A stretch of 64,000 nucleotides of DNA from Mycolicibacterium sp. 018/SC-01/001 (GCF_007096635.1 NZ_VKAA01000005.1:124001-188000); one strand, 5' to 3'. Positions 1 to 9,303 are shown, counted from the stretch's first letter. Program-made: numbers and translations. Notes: generated by a model not told the origin, from the letters alone.

Positions 1-1400
1 CCTCGGGCGACACGTTGCGCAACGGCGCCGACATCCCGGTGAGCCGGACCGCGATCGGTCAGGACATCGCAGGTCTGCTCCAGCAGGCGGATGCATTGGT
101 CAGCAGCGTGGGCAACAGCCGGATCAAGGATCTGCTCCGGGAAACGTTCAAGGCGTTCAACGGTTCCGGGCCCGAGCTCGCCCGGCTGATCCAGTCTGCG
201 CGGCTGCTCGTCGACGAGGCGAACGCCAACTACGGACAGACCACACAGCTGATCGATCAGGCGGGCCCGTTCCTGGATTCGCAGATCGCCAGCGGGGACA
301 ACATCCGTTCGCTGGCCGACGGGCTGGCCCGGTTCACCGGCGAGGTCGCAGGCGCCGACCCGCAATTGCGCACACTGCTGCAGACGGCCCCGGGCGCCGC
401 AGGCGTGGCGAGCGAGACCTTCGAGGGCATCCGGCCCGACTTCCCCATGCTGGCGGCGAATCTGGCCAACTTGGGCCGGATCGGAGTGATCTACAACAAG
501 TCCATCGAGCAGGCCCTGGTGATCTTCCCGGCCCTGATCTCCGCGCTGACCACCGTCGCCGGCGGCGTCCCCGCCGACGAGGGCGGCAAGCTGGACTTCA
601 AGATCCACCTCAACGATCCCCCCAGCTGTTCGGTCGGCTTCGTCCCGCCGACGCAGATCCGTTCGCCGGCCGACACGACGCTGCGTGAACTGCCCACCGA
701 TCTGTACTGCAAGACCCCGCAGAACGATCCGGCGGTGGTGCGCGGCGCCCGCAACTACCCATGCCAGGAGTTCCCCGGCAAGCGGGCGCCGACCATCCAG
801 CTGTGCCGCGATCCGAAGGGCTACGTACCGATCGGCACCAATCCGTGGCGCGGGCCGCCGGTGCCGCTGGGCACCCCGATCGAGGACGGCCGGAACATCC
901 TGCCGCCCAACAAGTTCCCGTTCATCCCGCCCCAGGTGGATCCGGATCCGGGCCCGCCCGTCGTCCAGCTGCCCCCGGGCGCGGTGCCCGGGCCCGGGCC
1001 GGCCCCGCACGCGCCGTTCCCGTTGCCTGTGCCGCCGAACGAGCCGGGGACCCCGCCACCGCCATGGCCCTACTTCGCGCCTCCGGACCAGGTGGTGCCG
1101 CCGTACGGCCGGACACCACCGCCGCCGGCGGCGCCGCCAGCGCCGGCCGCGCCCGCACCCGGCCCGGCCGCGCCCCCCGCCGCACCTGCGGCTCCGTCGG
1201 GCCCGCTGCTGCCCGCCGAGGCGGTACCGCAGGCGAGTGGCCCGGCGCCGCAGGCGGCGGGACCCGCGATGGCCACATACGACCAGAACGGGAAGTTCGT
1301 CGATCCCGCCGGCGGAACTGGCACGTTCGCCGGTGGAACTGACAAACTGGCGCCTGCAGAGAACTGGGTCGATCTGATGATGGCCCCGAAACAGCTATAG
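1..1400 (+). CDS. mce4F: MCE family protein, probable Mce4F, 3' part
   Basis: The reading frame is open from the left edge (codons in phase from position 3), so the 5' end and most of the MCE/MlaD domain lie outside the window; the TTG at 15 is not a credible start. The visible ~465 residues hold the helical half typical of Mce proteins, followed from about residue 305 by a Pro/Ala-rich tail. Mce proteins form the periplasm-spanning tube of the lipid importers; Mce4 imports cholesterol. The assignment as the sixth subunit (F) rests on position: two Mce-associated membrane proteins and then convergent otsA follow, as downstream of mce4F in M. tuberculosis (recalled order Rv3494c-Rv3490). The paralogue letter is inferred from context, not sequence. 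Confidence 0.85.
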   Translation, partial: SGDTLRNGADIPVSRTAIGQDIAGLLQQADALVSSVGNSRIKDLLRETFKAFNGSGPELARLIQSARLLVDEANANYGQTTQLIDQAGPFLDSQIASGDNIRSLADGLARFTGEVAGADPQLRTLLQTAPGAAGVASETFEGIRPDFPMLAANLANLGRIGVIYNKSIEQALVIFPALISALTTVAGGVPADEGGKLDFKIHLNDPPSCSVGFVPPTQIRSPADTTLRELPTDLYCKTPQNDPAVVRGARNYPCQEFPGKRAPTIQLCRDPKGYVPIGTNPWRGPPVPLGTPIEDGRNILPPNKFPFIPPQVDPDPGPPVVQLPPGAVPGPGPAPHAPFPLPVPPNEPGTPPPPWPYFAPPDQVVPPYGRTPPPPAAPPAPAAPAPGPAAPPAAPAAPSGPLLPAEAVPQASGPAPQAAGPAMATYDQNGKFVDPAGGTGTFAGGTDKLAPAENWVDLMMAPKQL

Positions 1401-1410
1401 GCAGGACGAG

Positions 1411-2106
1411 TTGGTAGAAGCTAGCCCGCGTGAGGCGAGCCGACCCGCTCGGCGTCGCGCCTCCCGCGCCGCCGGGCCGGCCACCGGTACCGAACCGGAG
1501 GTCCCGCCCGCGATGGTCGTCGACACCCCCGGGACAACCAAGGTCCGTCGGCCGGTCTCGACGTCGGCGGCGCCACCGCCGCGTCGGCGGGCCAACCGTG
1601 GCCTCGTCGCGCTCGTCTCGCTGCTGACTCTGGTGGTGCTCGCGGGTGCGCTCGGGGGCGGGGTGGCGTGGATGCTGCACGAGCAGCGGGCCCAGGAGGC
1701 GCAGCTGGCGCGCGACCAACGGTTCGTCGACACGGCCTCCCAGCTGGTGGTCAACATGTTCAGCTACACGCAGGACGACATCGACGACAGCGTGAACCGC
1801 TTCGTCAACGGCACCAGTGGCCCGCTGCGCGACATGCTCAGCCAGGGCAACAACGTCGACAACCTGAAGGCCATCTTCCGCGACACCAACGCCAGTTCCG
1901 AGGCGGTGATCAACGGCGCCGCTCTCGAAAAGGTCGACCAGGTGAGCGGCAACGCCGCCGTGCTGGTGTCCGCCCGGGTCACCGTGACCGACGTCGACGG
2001 CACCAACAAGCCGTCGCAGCCCTACCGTATGCGGGTGATCGTGCACGAGGACGACAACGGACACATGACGGGCTATGACCTCAAGTACCCCGACGGCGGT
2101 AACTGA
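1411..2106 (+). CDS. Mce-associated membrane protein (Rv3493c-like)
   Basis: 231 residues from a TTG start 10 nt after the mce4F stop. The N-terminal ~60 residues are Pro/Arg/Ala-rich and cytoplasmic. One membrane segment follows at about 64-89 and then an extracytoplasmic domain of the SnoaL-like fold usual for Mas proteins. Its stop overlaps the next start as TGATG, so the two are translationally coupled. Mas proteins are thought to stabilise Mce complexes (family knowledge). The TTG start is uncertain; GTG codons further in could serve but would shorten the basic N-terminus. Confidence 0.8.
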   Translation: MVEASPREASRPARRRASRAAGPATGTEPEVPPAMVVDTPGTTKVRRPVSTSAAPPPRRRANRGLVALVSLLTLVVLAGALGGGVAWMLHEQRAQEAQLARDQRFVDTASQLVVNMFSYTQDDIDDSVNRFVNGTSGPLRDMLSQGNNVDNLKAIFRDTNASSEAVINGAALEKVDQVSGNAAVLVSARVTVTDVDGTNKPSQPYRMRVIVHEDDNGHMTGYDLKYPDGGN

Positions 2107-2600
2107 TGGGCAACGGAACCGCGCGGCTGCTGGCCGCGGTCGGCGTGCTGTTGGCGCTCGGCGTGGTCGCGCTCGGCGGCGTGGGCGGCTGGCTCTACTG
2201 GGACAGGGTGCAGTTGCAGGGTGAGCAGACGACTCGCGAGGAACTCGCTCCGCTTGCGCAGCAACAGATTCCGCAGGTCTTCGGCTATGACTACCAGACG
2301 GTCGAGGGAAGCCTTGGCAAGGTCTACCCGCTGTTGACACCGAGCTATCGCCGAGAGTTCGAGGACCGCGCCACCAAGGACATCATCCCGCAGGCTCGCG
2401 ATCGCCAGCTGGTCAGCCAGGCCAACGTGGTGGGCGTCGGAGTGCTGGAGGCGCAACGCAATTCGGCGTCGGTGATGGTCTACATGAACCGCACCGTGAC
2501 CGACAAGTCGCGCCAGCCCATCTACGACGGCAGCCGCCTGCGTGTCGATTACCAGAAGATCGACGGCAAGTGGCTGATCAACTACATCACGCCGATCTAG
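2106..2600 (+). CDS. Mce-associated membrane protein (Rv3492c-like)
   Basis: 164 residues with ATG overlapping the preceding stop by one base. A single N-terminal membrane anchor (about residues 7-30, ending in aromatic WLYW) is followed by a soluble extracytoplasmic domain. Same overall design as its upstream neighbour: paired Mas proteins at the end of an mce operon. Its last 14 bases overlap the 3' end of convergent otsA, leaving no room for a terminator between the operons. Confidence 0.8.
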   Translation: MGNGTARLLAAVGVLLALGVVALGGVGGWLYWDRVQLQGEQTTREELAPLAQQQIPQVFGYDYQTVEGSLGKVYPLLTPSYRREFEDRATKDIIPQARDRQLVSQANVVGVGVLEAQRNSASVMVYMNRTVTDKSRQPIYDGSRLRVDYQKIDGKWLINYITPI

Positions 2601-4065
2601 AGTCGGCCAGCGCGTCGAGGAAAGCGCGGGCCCAGCGGTCCACGTCATGGGCCAGCACCTGCCGCCGCAGCGCCCGCATCCGGCGCCGGCCCTCTTCCGG
2701 GGTCTGGGTCAGCGCCGCCTCGATGGCATCCTTGACGCCCTCCAGGTGGTGCGGGTTGGTCAGGTAGGCCTGCCTCAGTTCGGCTGCGGCGCCGGTGAAC
2801 TCGCTCAATACGAGGGCGCCGCCGAGGTCGCTGCGGCACGCGACGTACTCCTTGGCCACCAGGTTCATGCCATCGCGCAGCGGTGTCACCAGCATGACGT
2901 CGGCCGCGACATAGAACGCGATCAGGTCTTCGCGCGGCACCGGACGGTGCAGGTAGTGCAGCACCGGGTGTCCGACCTCTCCGTACTCGCCGTTGACGTG
3001 CCCGACCTGCCGCTCGATGTCCTCCCGCATCGCGATGTAACTCTCCACCCGCTCGCGGCTCGGCGTGGCCAACTGCACCAGCACGGTGTCCTTGGGGTCG
3101 ATCCGGCCCTCGTTGAGCAGCTCGGAGAAGGCCCGCAGACGAACGTCGATGCCTTTGGTGTAATCGAGCCGGTCGACGCCGAGCAGCACCTTGCGCGGAT
3201 TGCCCAGTTCCGCGCGAATCTCTCTCGCGCGCTGCCGGATTCGGCGAGTACGGGCCTGCTGATCGAGATCACCGGAGTCGATCGAGATCGGGAAGGCGCC
3301 GACCTTGACGGTGCGGAATCCGACGAACACCTCGCCGAAGCGGGACCGGACCCCGACGTTGCCGCGCGAGGTGTTGGCGCCCACCAGGCGGCGCGAGAGG
3401 ATCAGGAAGTTCTGCGCACCGCCGGGCAGGTGGAAGCCGACGAGGTCGGCGCCCAGGAGTCCTTCGACGATCTCGGTGCGCCACGGCATCTGCATGAACA
3501 GTTCGACGGGCGGGAAGGGGATGTGCAGGAAGAAGCCGATGGTCAGGTCGGGCCGCAGCATGCGCAGCATCTTCGGCACCAGTTGCAGCTGGTAGTCCTG
3601 CACCCACACCGTTGCGCCCTCGGCAGCGGTGCGCGCCGTCGCCTCGGCGAAACGGCGGTTCACGTCGACGTAGCGGTCCCACCACTGCCGGTGGTAGATC
3701 GGTTTGACGATGACGTCGTGGTAGAGCGGCCACAGGGTGGCGTTGGAGAAACCCTCGTAGTACTCGGCGACGTCGTCGGCGGACAACCGCACCGGAACCA
3801 GCGTCATGCCGTCCTGCTCGATGGGTTCGTCGAAGCTGTTCGGGTCGTCGGCTTCCTCGGGAACGCCGGGCCAGCCGATCCAGGCTCCGCTGCGTTTGCG
3901 CAGGAGCGGCTCCAGCGCCGTCACCAGCCCGCCCGGGCTGCGCTTGTACTCCGTGGAACCGTCGGGCCGGCGGACGATGTCGATCGGGAGACGATTGGCG
4001 ACGACGACGAAGTCGGCGGACGCCTCCGAGCCCGAGCGGACCTCTGAGCCGCCCGGATCCGGCAT
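2587..4065 (-). CDS. otsA: Trehalose-6-phosphate synthase OtsA
   Basis: 492-residue GT20 glycosyltransferase that makes trehalose-6-phosphate from glucose-6-phosphate and an NDP-glucose, in the cytoplasm. Visible landmarks: N-terminal [13 protein letters not shown], the SPGGLVTAL donor loop, [31 protein letters not shown] and the C-terminal [14 protein letters not shown]. Length matches the mycobacterial enzyme. An in-frame TTG at 4119 exists, but ATG 4065 is chosen because it overlaps the stop of a small upstream ORF as TAATG, a coupling arrangement. Convergent with mce4, as in M. tuberculosis. Confidence 0.95.
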   Translation of the reverse strand: MPDPGGSEVRSGSEASADFVVVANRLPIDIVRRPDGSTEYKRSPGGLVTALEPLLRKRSGAWIGWPGVPEEADDPNSFDEPIEQDGMTLVPVRLSADDVAEYYEGFSNATLWPLYHDVIVKPIYHRQWWDRYVDVNRRFAEATARTAAEGATVWVQDYQLQLVPKMLRMLRPDLTIGFFLHIPFPPVELFMQMPWRTEIVEGLLGADLVGFHLPGGAQNFLILSRRLVGANTSRGNVGVRSRFGEVFVGFRTVKVGAFPISIDSGDLDQQARTRRIRQRAREIRAELGNPRKVLLGVDRLDYTKGIDVRLRAFSELLNEGRIDPKDTVLVQLATPSRERVESYIAMREDIERQVGHVNGEYGEVGHPVLHYLHRPVPREDLIAFYVAADVMLVTPLRDGMNLVAKEYVACRSDLGGALVLSEFTGAAAELRQAYLTNPHHLEGVKDAIEAALTQTPEEGRRRMRALRRQVLAHDVDRWARAFLDALADSRSA

Positions 4066-4229
4066 TAGGCGTCGAGCTTCGCCGGTCCGATACCGAGCAT
4101 CGAGAGGAACACCCGGCATTCGTCGGCGTCGGTGGCGTACGCGGCGACCACGCGCCGAGCCTGGCGCTCGGTGCTGTCGGCGATGGGCTCGACGTCGCCG
4201 ATCTCGGCGGGGTCAGGTTTGGCAGGCAT
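4065..4229 (-). CDS. Small conserved-looking protein coupled to otsA (54 aa)
   Basis: Short ORF starting at ATG 4229 and ending in TAA that shares its last base with the otsA ATG. The protein begins [10 protein letters not shown], is acidic early, then has a basic helix with [12 protein letters not shown] and a C-terminal [11 protein letters not shown] recognise no domain. Support is the exact TAATG junction with otsA, normal codon use, and a TAGAGT hexamer 7 nt before the ATG, which would make a leaderless mRNA. M. tuberculosis has a similarly small gene beside otsA (Rv3489, recalled); homology is a guess. Confidence 0.65.
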   Translation of the reverse strand: MPAKPDPAEIGDVEPIADSTERQARRVVAAYATDADECRVFLSMLGIGPAKLDA

Positions 4230-4236
4230 GGGGTCA

Positions 4237-4242
4237 ACTCTA
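4237..4242 (-). promoter_or_regulatory. Predicted -10 box for the small ORF-otsA unit
   Basis: TAGAGT on the minus strand fits the mycobacterial TANNNT -10 consensus. It ends 7 nt before ATG 4229, so transcription would start at the start codon. No clear Shine-Dalgarno precedes that ATG, which agrees with a leaderless transcript. Confidence 0.4.
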
Positions 4243-4300
4243 ACCAATGCCCCGCCCGGGAATCGAAGCCTGCTCGCGGCGGAAGGTCCTGCCGTATAAC

Positions 4301-4314
4301 TAGAACACGTTCTC
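4301..4314. promoter_or_regulatory. KstR-like operator
   Basis: TAGAACACGTTCTC matches the published KstR pattern TnnAACnnGTTnnA except for its last base. Its centre lies about 30 nt before the SDR start. KstR is the TetR repressor of cholesterol catabolism in mycobacteria, and the mce4 operon in the same window belongs to that regulon. Confidence 0.65.
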
Positions 4315-4340
4315 GTTTTTGTCAGAAAGGGTGTCACACG

Positions 4341-5171
4341 ATGCAGCTCTCCGGTGAGATGCTGTCCGGCCGAACGGTGCTGGTCACCGGCGGCGGCAGC
4401 GGAATCGGCAAGGCAGTGGCCGCGGCCGTCGTGGCAGCCGGCGGCAACGCGATGCTGATGGGTCGCAACGCCGACAAGCTCGCAACAGCCGTCGAGGAAA
4501 TCGGCGGTGCGGTGCGCTATGAGCCCGGCGACGTCACCAACGAGGACGAGGTGGCCCGCGTCGTCGACGCGGCGGCGGCCTGGACGGGCCGGCTGGACGG
4601 CGTGGTGCACTGCGCCGGCGGCAGCGACACGATCGGCCCGATCACCCAGTTGGACTCCGAGGCCTGGCGGCGGCTGGTCGACCTCAACATCAACGGCACC
4701 TTCTACGTGCTCAAACATTCGGCCCGCGCGATGGTGCGCGGGGGCGGGGGATCGTTCGTCGGGATCTCCTCGATCGCGGCGAGCAACACCCACCGCTGGT
4801 TTGGTGCCTACGGTGTGTCGAAGGCAGGTGTCGACCACCTGATGCAGTTGGCGGCCGATGAACTGGGTCCGTCGCTGGTGCGGGTCAACTGTCTGCGGCC
4901 CGGTCTCATCCGGACGGACCTGGTGGCGGCGATCTTCATGTCGCCCGAGGTCAGCGGGGACTACGCGGCAGCCACTCCGCTGCCGCGCCCCGGGGAGGCC
5001 GAGGACGTCGCCAACGCCGCGGTGTTCCTGCTCAGCGACGCCGCGAGCTACATCACCGGCCAGCTGGTCAACGTCGACGGGGGCATGATGCTGCGCCGGG
5101 GACCCGATTTCTCGGCGATGCTCGAACCGGTGTTCGGCGCCGACGGGCTGCGCGGCGTGGTGGCGGACTAG
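4341..5171 (+). CDS. SDR family oxidoreductase, probable KstR target
   Basis: 276-residue short-chain dehydrogenase. The TGGGSGIG cofactor loop is at residues 16-23 and the catalytic YxxxK at Tyr157/Lys161; a C-terminal ITGQLVNVDGGMML is typical of classical SDRs. The substrate is unknown. The KstR-like site just upstream and the nearby mce4 genes suggest a sterol or acyl-chain intermediate, but that is inference from regulation only. The stop codon overlaps the stop of the convergent XdhC gene in a shared CTAG. Confidence 0.85.
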   Translation: MQLSGEMLSGRTVLVTGGGSGIGKAVAAAVVAAGGNAMLMGRNADKLATAVEEIGGAVRYEPGDVTNEDEVARVVDAAAAWTGRLDGVVHCAGGSDTIGPITQLDSEAWRRLVDLNINGTFYVLKHSARAMVRGGGGSFVGISSIAASNTHRWFGAYGVSKAGVDHLMQLAADELGPSLVRVNCLRPGLIRTDLVAAIFMSPEVSGDYAAATPLPRPGEAEDVANAAVFLLSDAASYITGQLVNVDGGMMLRRGPDFSAMLEPVFGADGLRGVVAD

Positions 5172-6307
5172 TTGCGCGGCTCGTGATGGATGCGGCCCCG
5201 CGTCTCGGTCAGCGGCCGGCCTCCACCGCCCCATCGGTTCGCGATGATCTCGGCGGCGATGGACACCGCGGTCTCCTCGGGGGTGCGGGCGCCCAGATCC
5301 AACCCGATGGGGCTGGCCAGCCGGCTGATGTCGTCGTCGGTCAGGCCCGCATCGCGCAGGCGGCGCATACGATCCTCGTGCGTTCGACGCGACCCCATCA
5401 CCCCCACGTAACCGATGTGACAGCCGTTCTGCGGCAACCGCAACGCCACCTCCAGCACTGGAACGTCGAACTTCGGGTCATGTGTCAGCACGCAGATCGC
5501 CGTGCGGGCGTCGAGCTTGCCGCTGCGCGCCTCACCCGCCAGATACCGGTGTGGCCAGTCGACCACCACGTCCTCCGCGGCGGGAAACCGTGCTGCCGTG
5601 GCGAATACGGGGCGGGCGTCGCAGACGGTGACCCGGTAGCCGAGCAGGGCCGACTGGGCGGCGAGCGCGGCGGCGAAGTCGATGGCACCGAAGATGATCA
5701 TCCTCGGTCGCGGTGCGTGGCTGGCGACGAAGACGTCCATCCCGACGCCCTGCCGCTCGCCGTCCGGGCCGTAGCTCAGCACACCGGAGCGGCCTGCGGC
5801 GAGCAGGCCCCTGGCGTCGTCGACGATCGCGTCGTCGGCGCGCGCGGAACCCACTGTGCCAGTGACAGAGTCGGGACCCACCACGATTCGTCGCCCCCGC
5901 CGGAGGGGGTCGGGATGATCGATGATCGTGGCGACGGCGACGGCCCGGTGCGCCGCGATGTCGTCGGCGACCGCCTGCAGTTGCGGAAACGTCTCGCGGG
6001 ACACGGGTTCGGTGAAGACGTCGATCGTGCCCCCGCACGTCAACCCGACCGAGAACGCCTCGTCGTCGCTGACACCGTAGCGCTGCAACTGCGCGACACC
6101 GCTCGCGACGACCTCGCCGGCCACCTCGTAGACGGCCCCCTCGACACAGCCGCCCGAGACCGACCCCGCGACAGCGCCGTCGGGGGCCACCACCATGGCC
6201 GCCCCTGGCGGGCGAGGCGCCGACTCCATGGTGCGTACGACCGTCGACAGCGCTGCTGTGCCGCCTGCGTGCCACACAGGCAGCAACTCGTCGAGCACGT
6301 CGCGCAC
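5168..6307 (-). CDS. XdhC/CoxI family protein
   Basis: 379 residues from GTG 6307. The N-terminal XdhC/CoxI domain carries the family motifs GSVSGGCVEGAVYE and GLTCGGTIDVF; the C-terminal Rossmann domain carries GYVGVMGSRRTHEDR and the tail LDLGARTPEETAVSI. These proteins insert or sulfurate the molybdenum cofactor of xanthine-dehydrogenase-type enzymes. No molybdoenzyme gene is present in the window, so the client is unknown. It lies 29 nt after the DUF4185 gene on the same strand and may be cotranscribed with it. Confidence 0.85.
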   Translation of the reverse strand: MRDVLDELLPVWHAGGTAALSTVVRTMESAPRPPGAAMVVAPDGAVAGSVSGGCVEGAVYEVAGEVVASGVAQLQRYGVSDDEAFSVGLTCGGTIDVFTEPVSRETFPQLQAVADDIAAHRAVAVATIIDHPDPLRRGRRIVVGPDSVTGTVGSARADDAIVDDARGLLAAGRSGVLSYGPDGERQGVGMDVFVASHAPRPRMIIFGAIDFAAALAAQSALLGYRVTVCDARPVFATAARFPAAEDVVVDWPHRYLAGEARSGKLDARTAICVLTHDPKFDVPVLEVALRLPQNGCHIGYVGVMGSRRTHEDRMRRLRDAGLTDDDISRLASPIGLDLGARTPEETAVSIAAEIIANRWGGGGRPLTETRGRIHHEPRN

Positions 6308-6336
6308 GTGCGCAGTCTAGGCTCGGCGCCGGCGCG

Positions 6337-8277
6337 CTACACCTTGGTCAGATCGGTGTGCATCAGCATCACGTTGTAGCTCGACCACAGCGAGAGGTTG
6401 AAGTACAGATCCGATCCGGTGCCGAGCGTGGACGGCGACCACGGATGCAGCATGGGTGCGTAGATGCCGCCGGACTGCTGGGTCATCAGCACCGTCGCGT
6501 CCGACCAGACGCCTTCGGGGCTGTCCGCGGTGCGCATCACGATGCTGTTGTTCTGATCGCCGTAGAGCACGATGTACTTACCCAGATAGTCGTTGTACTG
6601 CACCGACATCTCACTGACCGTGTACCCCGGCTTGGTGAAACCCAGGAAGCCGCCGGACTTCCCGATGATCGCGGTGGCCGCCGACGGGTTGCCCTTCACC
6701 CAACTCGCAGGCGAGCTGCCGAACCAACTCGTTTTGGCGGCCTTGTAGTACTCGTACTTCGAGGGATCCAGGATGTCCTCGGGTGCAACCCGCGACAGGT
6801 ATGCAGCACCCTGCCGGCCGTTCGGAGTGCCGTACATGTAGATGTAGCCGTCGTCGCCCTTGACGAACGCCGATTGCTGAAAGTTCTTGTTGCCGCTCAG
6901 GAACGAGTTGGTCCGAATGCTCTTCGGGTCGATCGTGAAGTTCTCGCCGTTGTCCACCGAGTAGCCGATGGCCGAGTAGTTGGTGGTCCACCTGCCGGCC
7001 GAACCCCACTTGCTGACCGACATGTAGCTGACGTACTGGATGGTGCCGAAGGGCGTGTCCTTGGTGACCGGAACGTCGACCGAGACCCCCGCCGTCGGGA
7101 TCATCGTGACCGAGTTCGGCAGCCACTTCTCCGGATTGATGATCGGGCGGGCGTTCACCGGACCGTCCAGCGGTGCGCCGCCGAAGTAGTTGCCTGTGAA
7201 CCACTCTCCGTTGGGGATCGTGATGCCGTCACTCAGGTCGGTGTCGGAGCTGCGGAACAGCGTGTTGAAAATGTGCCGACCCGTCATGTTGGGTCCGCTG
7301 AAGGTGTCACCGACGGCGATCAGGACCTGATGCTCGTTCCACGGGGTGGTGGGGTCGTCGACCATGCCGTTGTCCCACATGGTGCCGACATCGGTGCCCC
7401 ACACGCTGAAGCGGTCGACGGTGTTGGCCTTCAACGGGTCGCCGTAGGAGTAGCCGCCGGTGACCCAGCTGACGAAGTTCGTCGACGGGCTGACCTGGGG
7501 GTTGAGCCACGGCGAATACGGCGTCACCGCGGCGGCGGACACGGCGGCGCTCGCGGTGGCCTCGGTGGTGAGGTTCGTGGCGGCGCTGCGCGACGCGCGG
7601 GTCTGCGAGAGCGACTCCAGCTCGCGGCGGGCCACCGACATCAGTGCCCACAGGAACGGCGGCGGGGCCGTCTGACCCTGGCCGGCGTCGGCCTTCTGGT
7701 GCGCCCAGTCGACCATGCTGCGCGCCACCTCGACGACGGCCTTGACGACCGGCCGCTCGACGGGCCGCGCCGGTGGTGCGGTCTCCTGTGCGGCACGCAG
7801 CGGCGTCAGCCTCGACGGGCGGGTCGGTGCGGCCGGGTCGGGGGAGACGACCTCGGCGCGGGCGGGCCTGACCGCCGGCTCAGTACTGGTCTCGCTGGTG
7901 TCGGCGGATGAATCCGCCGCGGCGCGAGTCGTGGTTCGCGTGGTGTCCGGTTTCTTCCACGACGGTCTCTTCGAGGTGGGCTTGTCGGCCGGGGTCTCGG
8001 CATTGGACTCGGCCCCATCGGCTGTCGCCGACGTGCCGGCCTTGCCGAAGCGCCGCGGTCGCTCGGCGCGGTCGGTCCTGGCCGGGGCCGTCCGGGCTTT
8101 GGGGCCCTTCGCCGTGGTATCGCCCGCCGACGAGGACGCGGACTTCGCCGACGCCGACGTCGACGCAGTCGAGGACCCGGCGTCGTCGGCCCACGCGTGG
8201 CCGGCGAAGACGGCCGATCCGATGCCCAGGGCGACGGCGAGGGCGCCGACGCGCCCGATGTGCGCTGCGGAAGTCAA
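6337..8277 (-). CDS. Secreted DUF4185 domain protein
   Basis: 646 residues from TTG 8277, with an AGAGGGG ribosome site about 9 nt upstream. A Sec signal peptide spans about 1-31, ending in AGHAWA before DDAGSS. Next comes a long Ala/Thr/Ser/Arg-rich linker (about 32-170). The C-terminal ~370 residues (from about residue 275) form a DUF4185 domain, a beta-propeller-like fold related to glycosyl hydrolases, with repeated W/Y/G motifs such as NSVTMIPTAG and GRQGAAYLSRV. Proteins with this design are common in mycobacteria; the activity is not established, and a cell-envelope glycan hydrolase is a reasonable guess. Confidence 0.8.
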   Translation of the reverse strand: MTSAAHIGRVGALAVALGIGSAVFAGHAWADDAGSSTASTSASAKSASSSAGDTTAKGPKARTAPARTDRAERPRRFGKAGTSATADGAESNAETPADKPTSKRPSWKKPDTTRTTTRAAADSSADTSETSTEPAVRPARAEVVSPDPAAPTRPSRLTPLRAAQETAPPARPVERPVVKAVVEVARSMVDWAHQKADAGQGQTAPPPFLWALMSVARRELESLSQTRASRSAATNLTTEATASAAVSAAAVTPYSPWLNPQVSPSTNFVSWVTGGYSYGDPLKANTVDRFSVWGTDVGTMWDNGMVDDPTTPWNEHQVLIAVGDTFSGPNMTGRHIFNTLFRSSDTDLSDGITIPNGEWFTGNYFGGAPLDGPVNARPIINPEKWLPNSVTMIPTAGVSVDVPVTKDTPFGTIQYVSYMSVSKWGSAGRWTTNYSAIGYSVDNGENFTIDPKSIRTNSFLSGNKNFQQSAFVKGDDGYIYMYGTPNGRQGAAYLSRVAPEDILDPSKYEYYKAAKTSWFGSSPASWVKGNPSAATAIIGKSGGFLGFTKPGYTVSEMSVQYNDYLGKYIVLYGDQNNSIVMRTADSPEGVWSDATVLMTQQSGGIYAPMLHPWSPSTLGTGSDLYFNLSLWSSYNVMLMHTDLTKV

Positions 8278-8464
8278 CAGAAGAACCCCTCTTGAAACCG
8301 GTCTGTCGTCCCCCGACGTAGGCGCTCATTCAATCGCATCTCACAGGAGTCGGCCAGCAAAAGGGCGTTTCGATCCGGAGATCGTTTCGCGACTGTGATC
8401 CTTGATGTTTCCGGATCGGCACGCAGAGACTGCAAACCCGGCCGCCAGTGCGGCGGACCGGTGG

Positions 8465-8539
8465 TGGAGCCCCCTGTCAGGATTGAACTGACGACCTACG
8501 CTTTACAAGAGCGTTGCTCTACCGCTGAGCTAAGGAGGC
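8465..8539 (-). tRNA. tRNA-Thr(UGU)
   Basis: A full cloverleaf reads on the minus strand: acceptor GCCTCCT pairs with AGGGGGC, the D-arm is GCTC/GAGC, the anticodon stem ACGCT/AGCGT encloses a 7-nt loop with anticodon TGT, and the T-arm is GTCAG/CTGAC around TTCAATC. The discriminator is T and the 3' CCA is encoded. The anticodon UGU specifies threonine. Confidence 0.96.
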
Positions 8540-8568
8540 CTGGCCGGCTCAGCTTATCGGGTCAGCGC

Positions 8569-9303
8569 TCACTCCTCGACATCGATCACCCGCTGCGGGG
8601 TGCCCGGCCGGGCGATGAACCGGGCGCGGGGACGCCGGCCAGGAAGCGGAATCCGGTCGGCGATGTTGCTCAGCGGGTTCACCACCTGGCTCAGCACGAT
8701 CACGGCCTCGCGCAGTGCTTCGATCGTCGGCTCCAGCGCCACCAGTCCGGGAGTCAACCGGTTCAGTGTGTCGGCCACCGCGGCGAGCTGCTCCAATGGG
8801 CCGTTGCGCGCGGTGAGGGTGTCGACGACTCCGCCCTCGGCAAACAGCCGGTCAGCCACCCCGTCCTCGGCGAGCAGCCGATCCACCAGGCCGTCCTCGG
8901 CGAGGAGCTGATCGACCAGACCGCCGGGCTCGATGGCGCGCATGAGACCGCTGTCCTCCTCGGTCAGTCGCTCCAGAGCACCGCCGGGTGCGGTCAGCCG
9001 GTCGACCACCCCGCCGGGGCGCAGCAGGCGGTCCAGCGCCCCGTCGGGCGCCAGTGCCCGGCCCAGCGGCTGGTCTTCGTCCATCAGCCGCGCCAACCGG
9101 TTGGCGCGCTCGACCGCGTCCTGCACCCCGATCATCGCCGCGAACGACGTCGGCGCCTGACGAGCCCCGCTCCCGGGTTCCCCGAGCGCCTTGCGCGCCA
9201 GCCCCAGCCCGCCGCTGGCCATGCCCAGACCGGCGTCGGCGACGGCCAGGCCGACGCGGACCGGCGTCAATGCGAGATCGCTCAGGGATCTGCCCAGGTT
9301 CAT
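8569..9303 (-). CDS. Decapeptide-repeat protein divergent from phoP (Rv0756c position)
   Basis: 244 residues; ATG 9303. The N-terminal ~75 residues are Gly/Ala/Leu-rich and could be amphipathic. Residues 77-186 are eleven consecutive ten-residue repeats of the type xGxLxRLxxP, for example GGVVDRLTAP. The C-terminus holds a hydrophobic helix and a basic, Pro-rich segment. There is no signal peptide and no known catalytic motif. It is divergent from phoP across a PhoP box, so PhoP may control both. Function unknown. Confidence 0.75.
   Translation of the reverse strand: MNLGRSLSDLALTPVRVGLAVADAGLGMASGGLGLARKALGEPGSGARQAPTSFAAMIGVQDAVERANRLARLMDEDQPLGRALAPDGALDRLLRPGGVVDRLTAPGGALERLTEEDSGLMRAIEPGGLVDQLLAEDGLVDRLLAEDGVADRLFAEGGVVDTLTARNGPLEQLAAVADTLNRLTPGLVALEPTIEALREAVIVLSQVVNPLSNIADRIPLPGRRPRARFIARPGTPQRVIDVEE
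8746..9075 (-). repeat. Eleven in-frame 30-bp units coding decapeptide repeats
   Basis: Residues 77-186 of the Rv0756c-like protein divide without gaps into ten-residue units. Positions 4 and 7 are almost always Leu/Val/Ile, position 2 is often Gly and position 6 often Arg. Units differ at other positions, so the array is old and selected at protein level rather than a recent slippage product. Confidence 0.7.

Noticed and set aside
6358..7911. A 517-codon plus-strand frame
   Set aside because: Antisense to the DUF4185 gene, low-complexity Arg/Val/Asp composition, no start signal.
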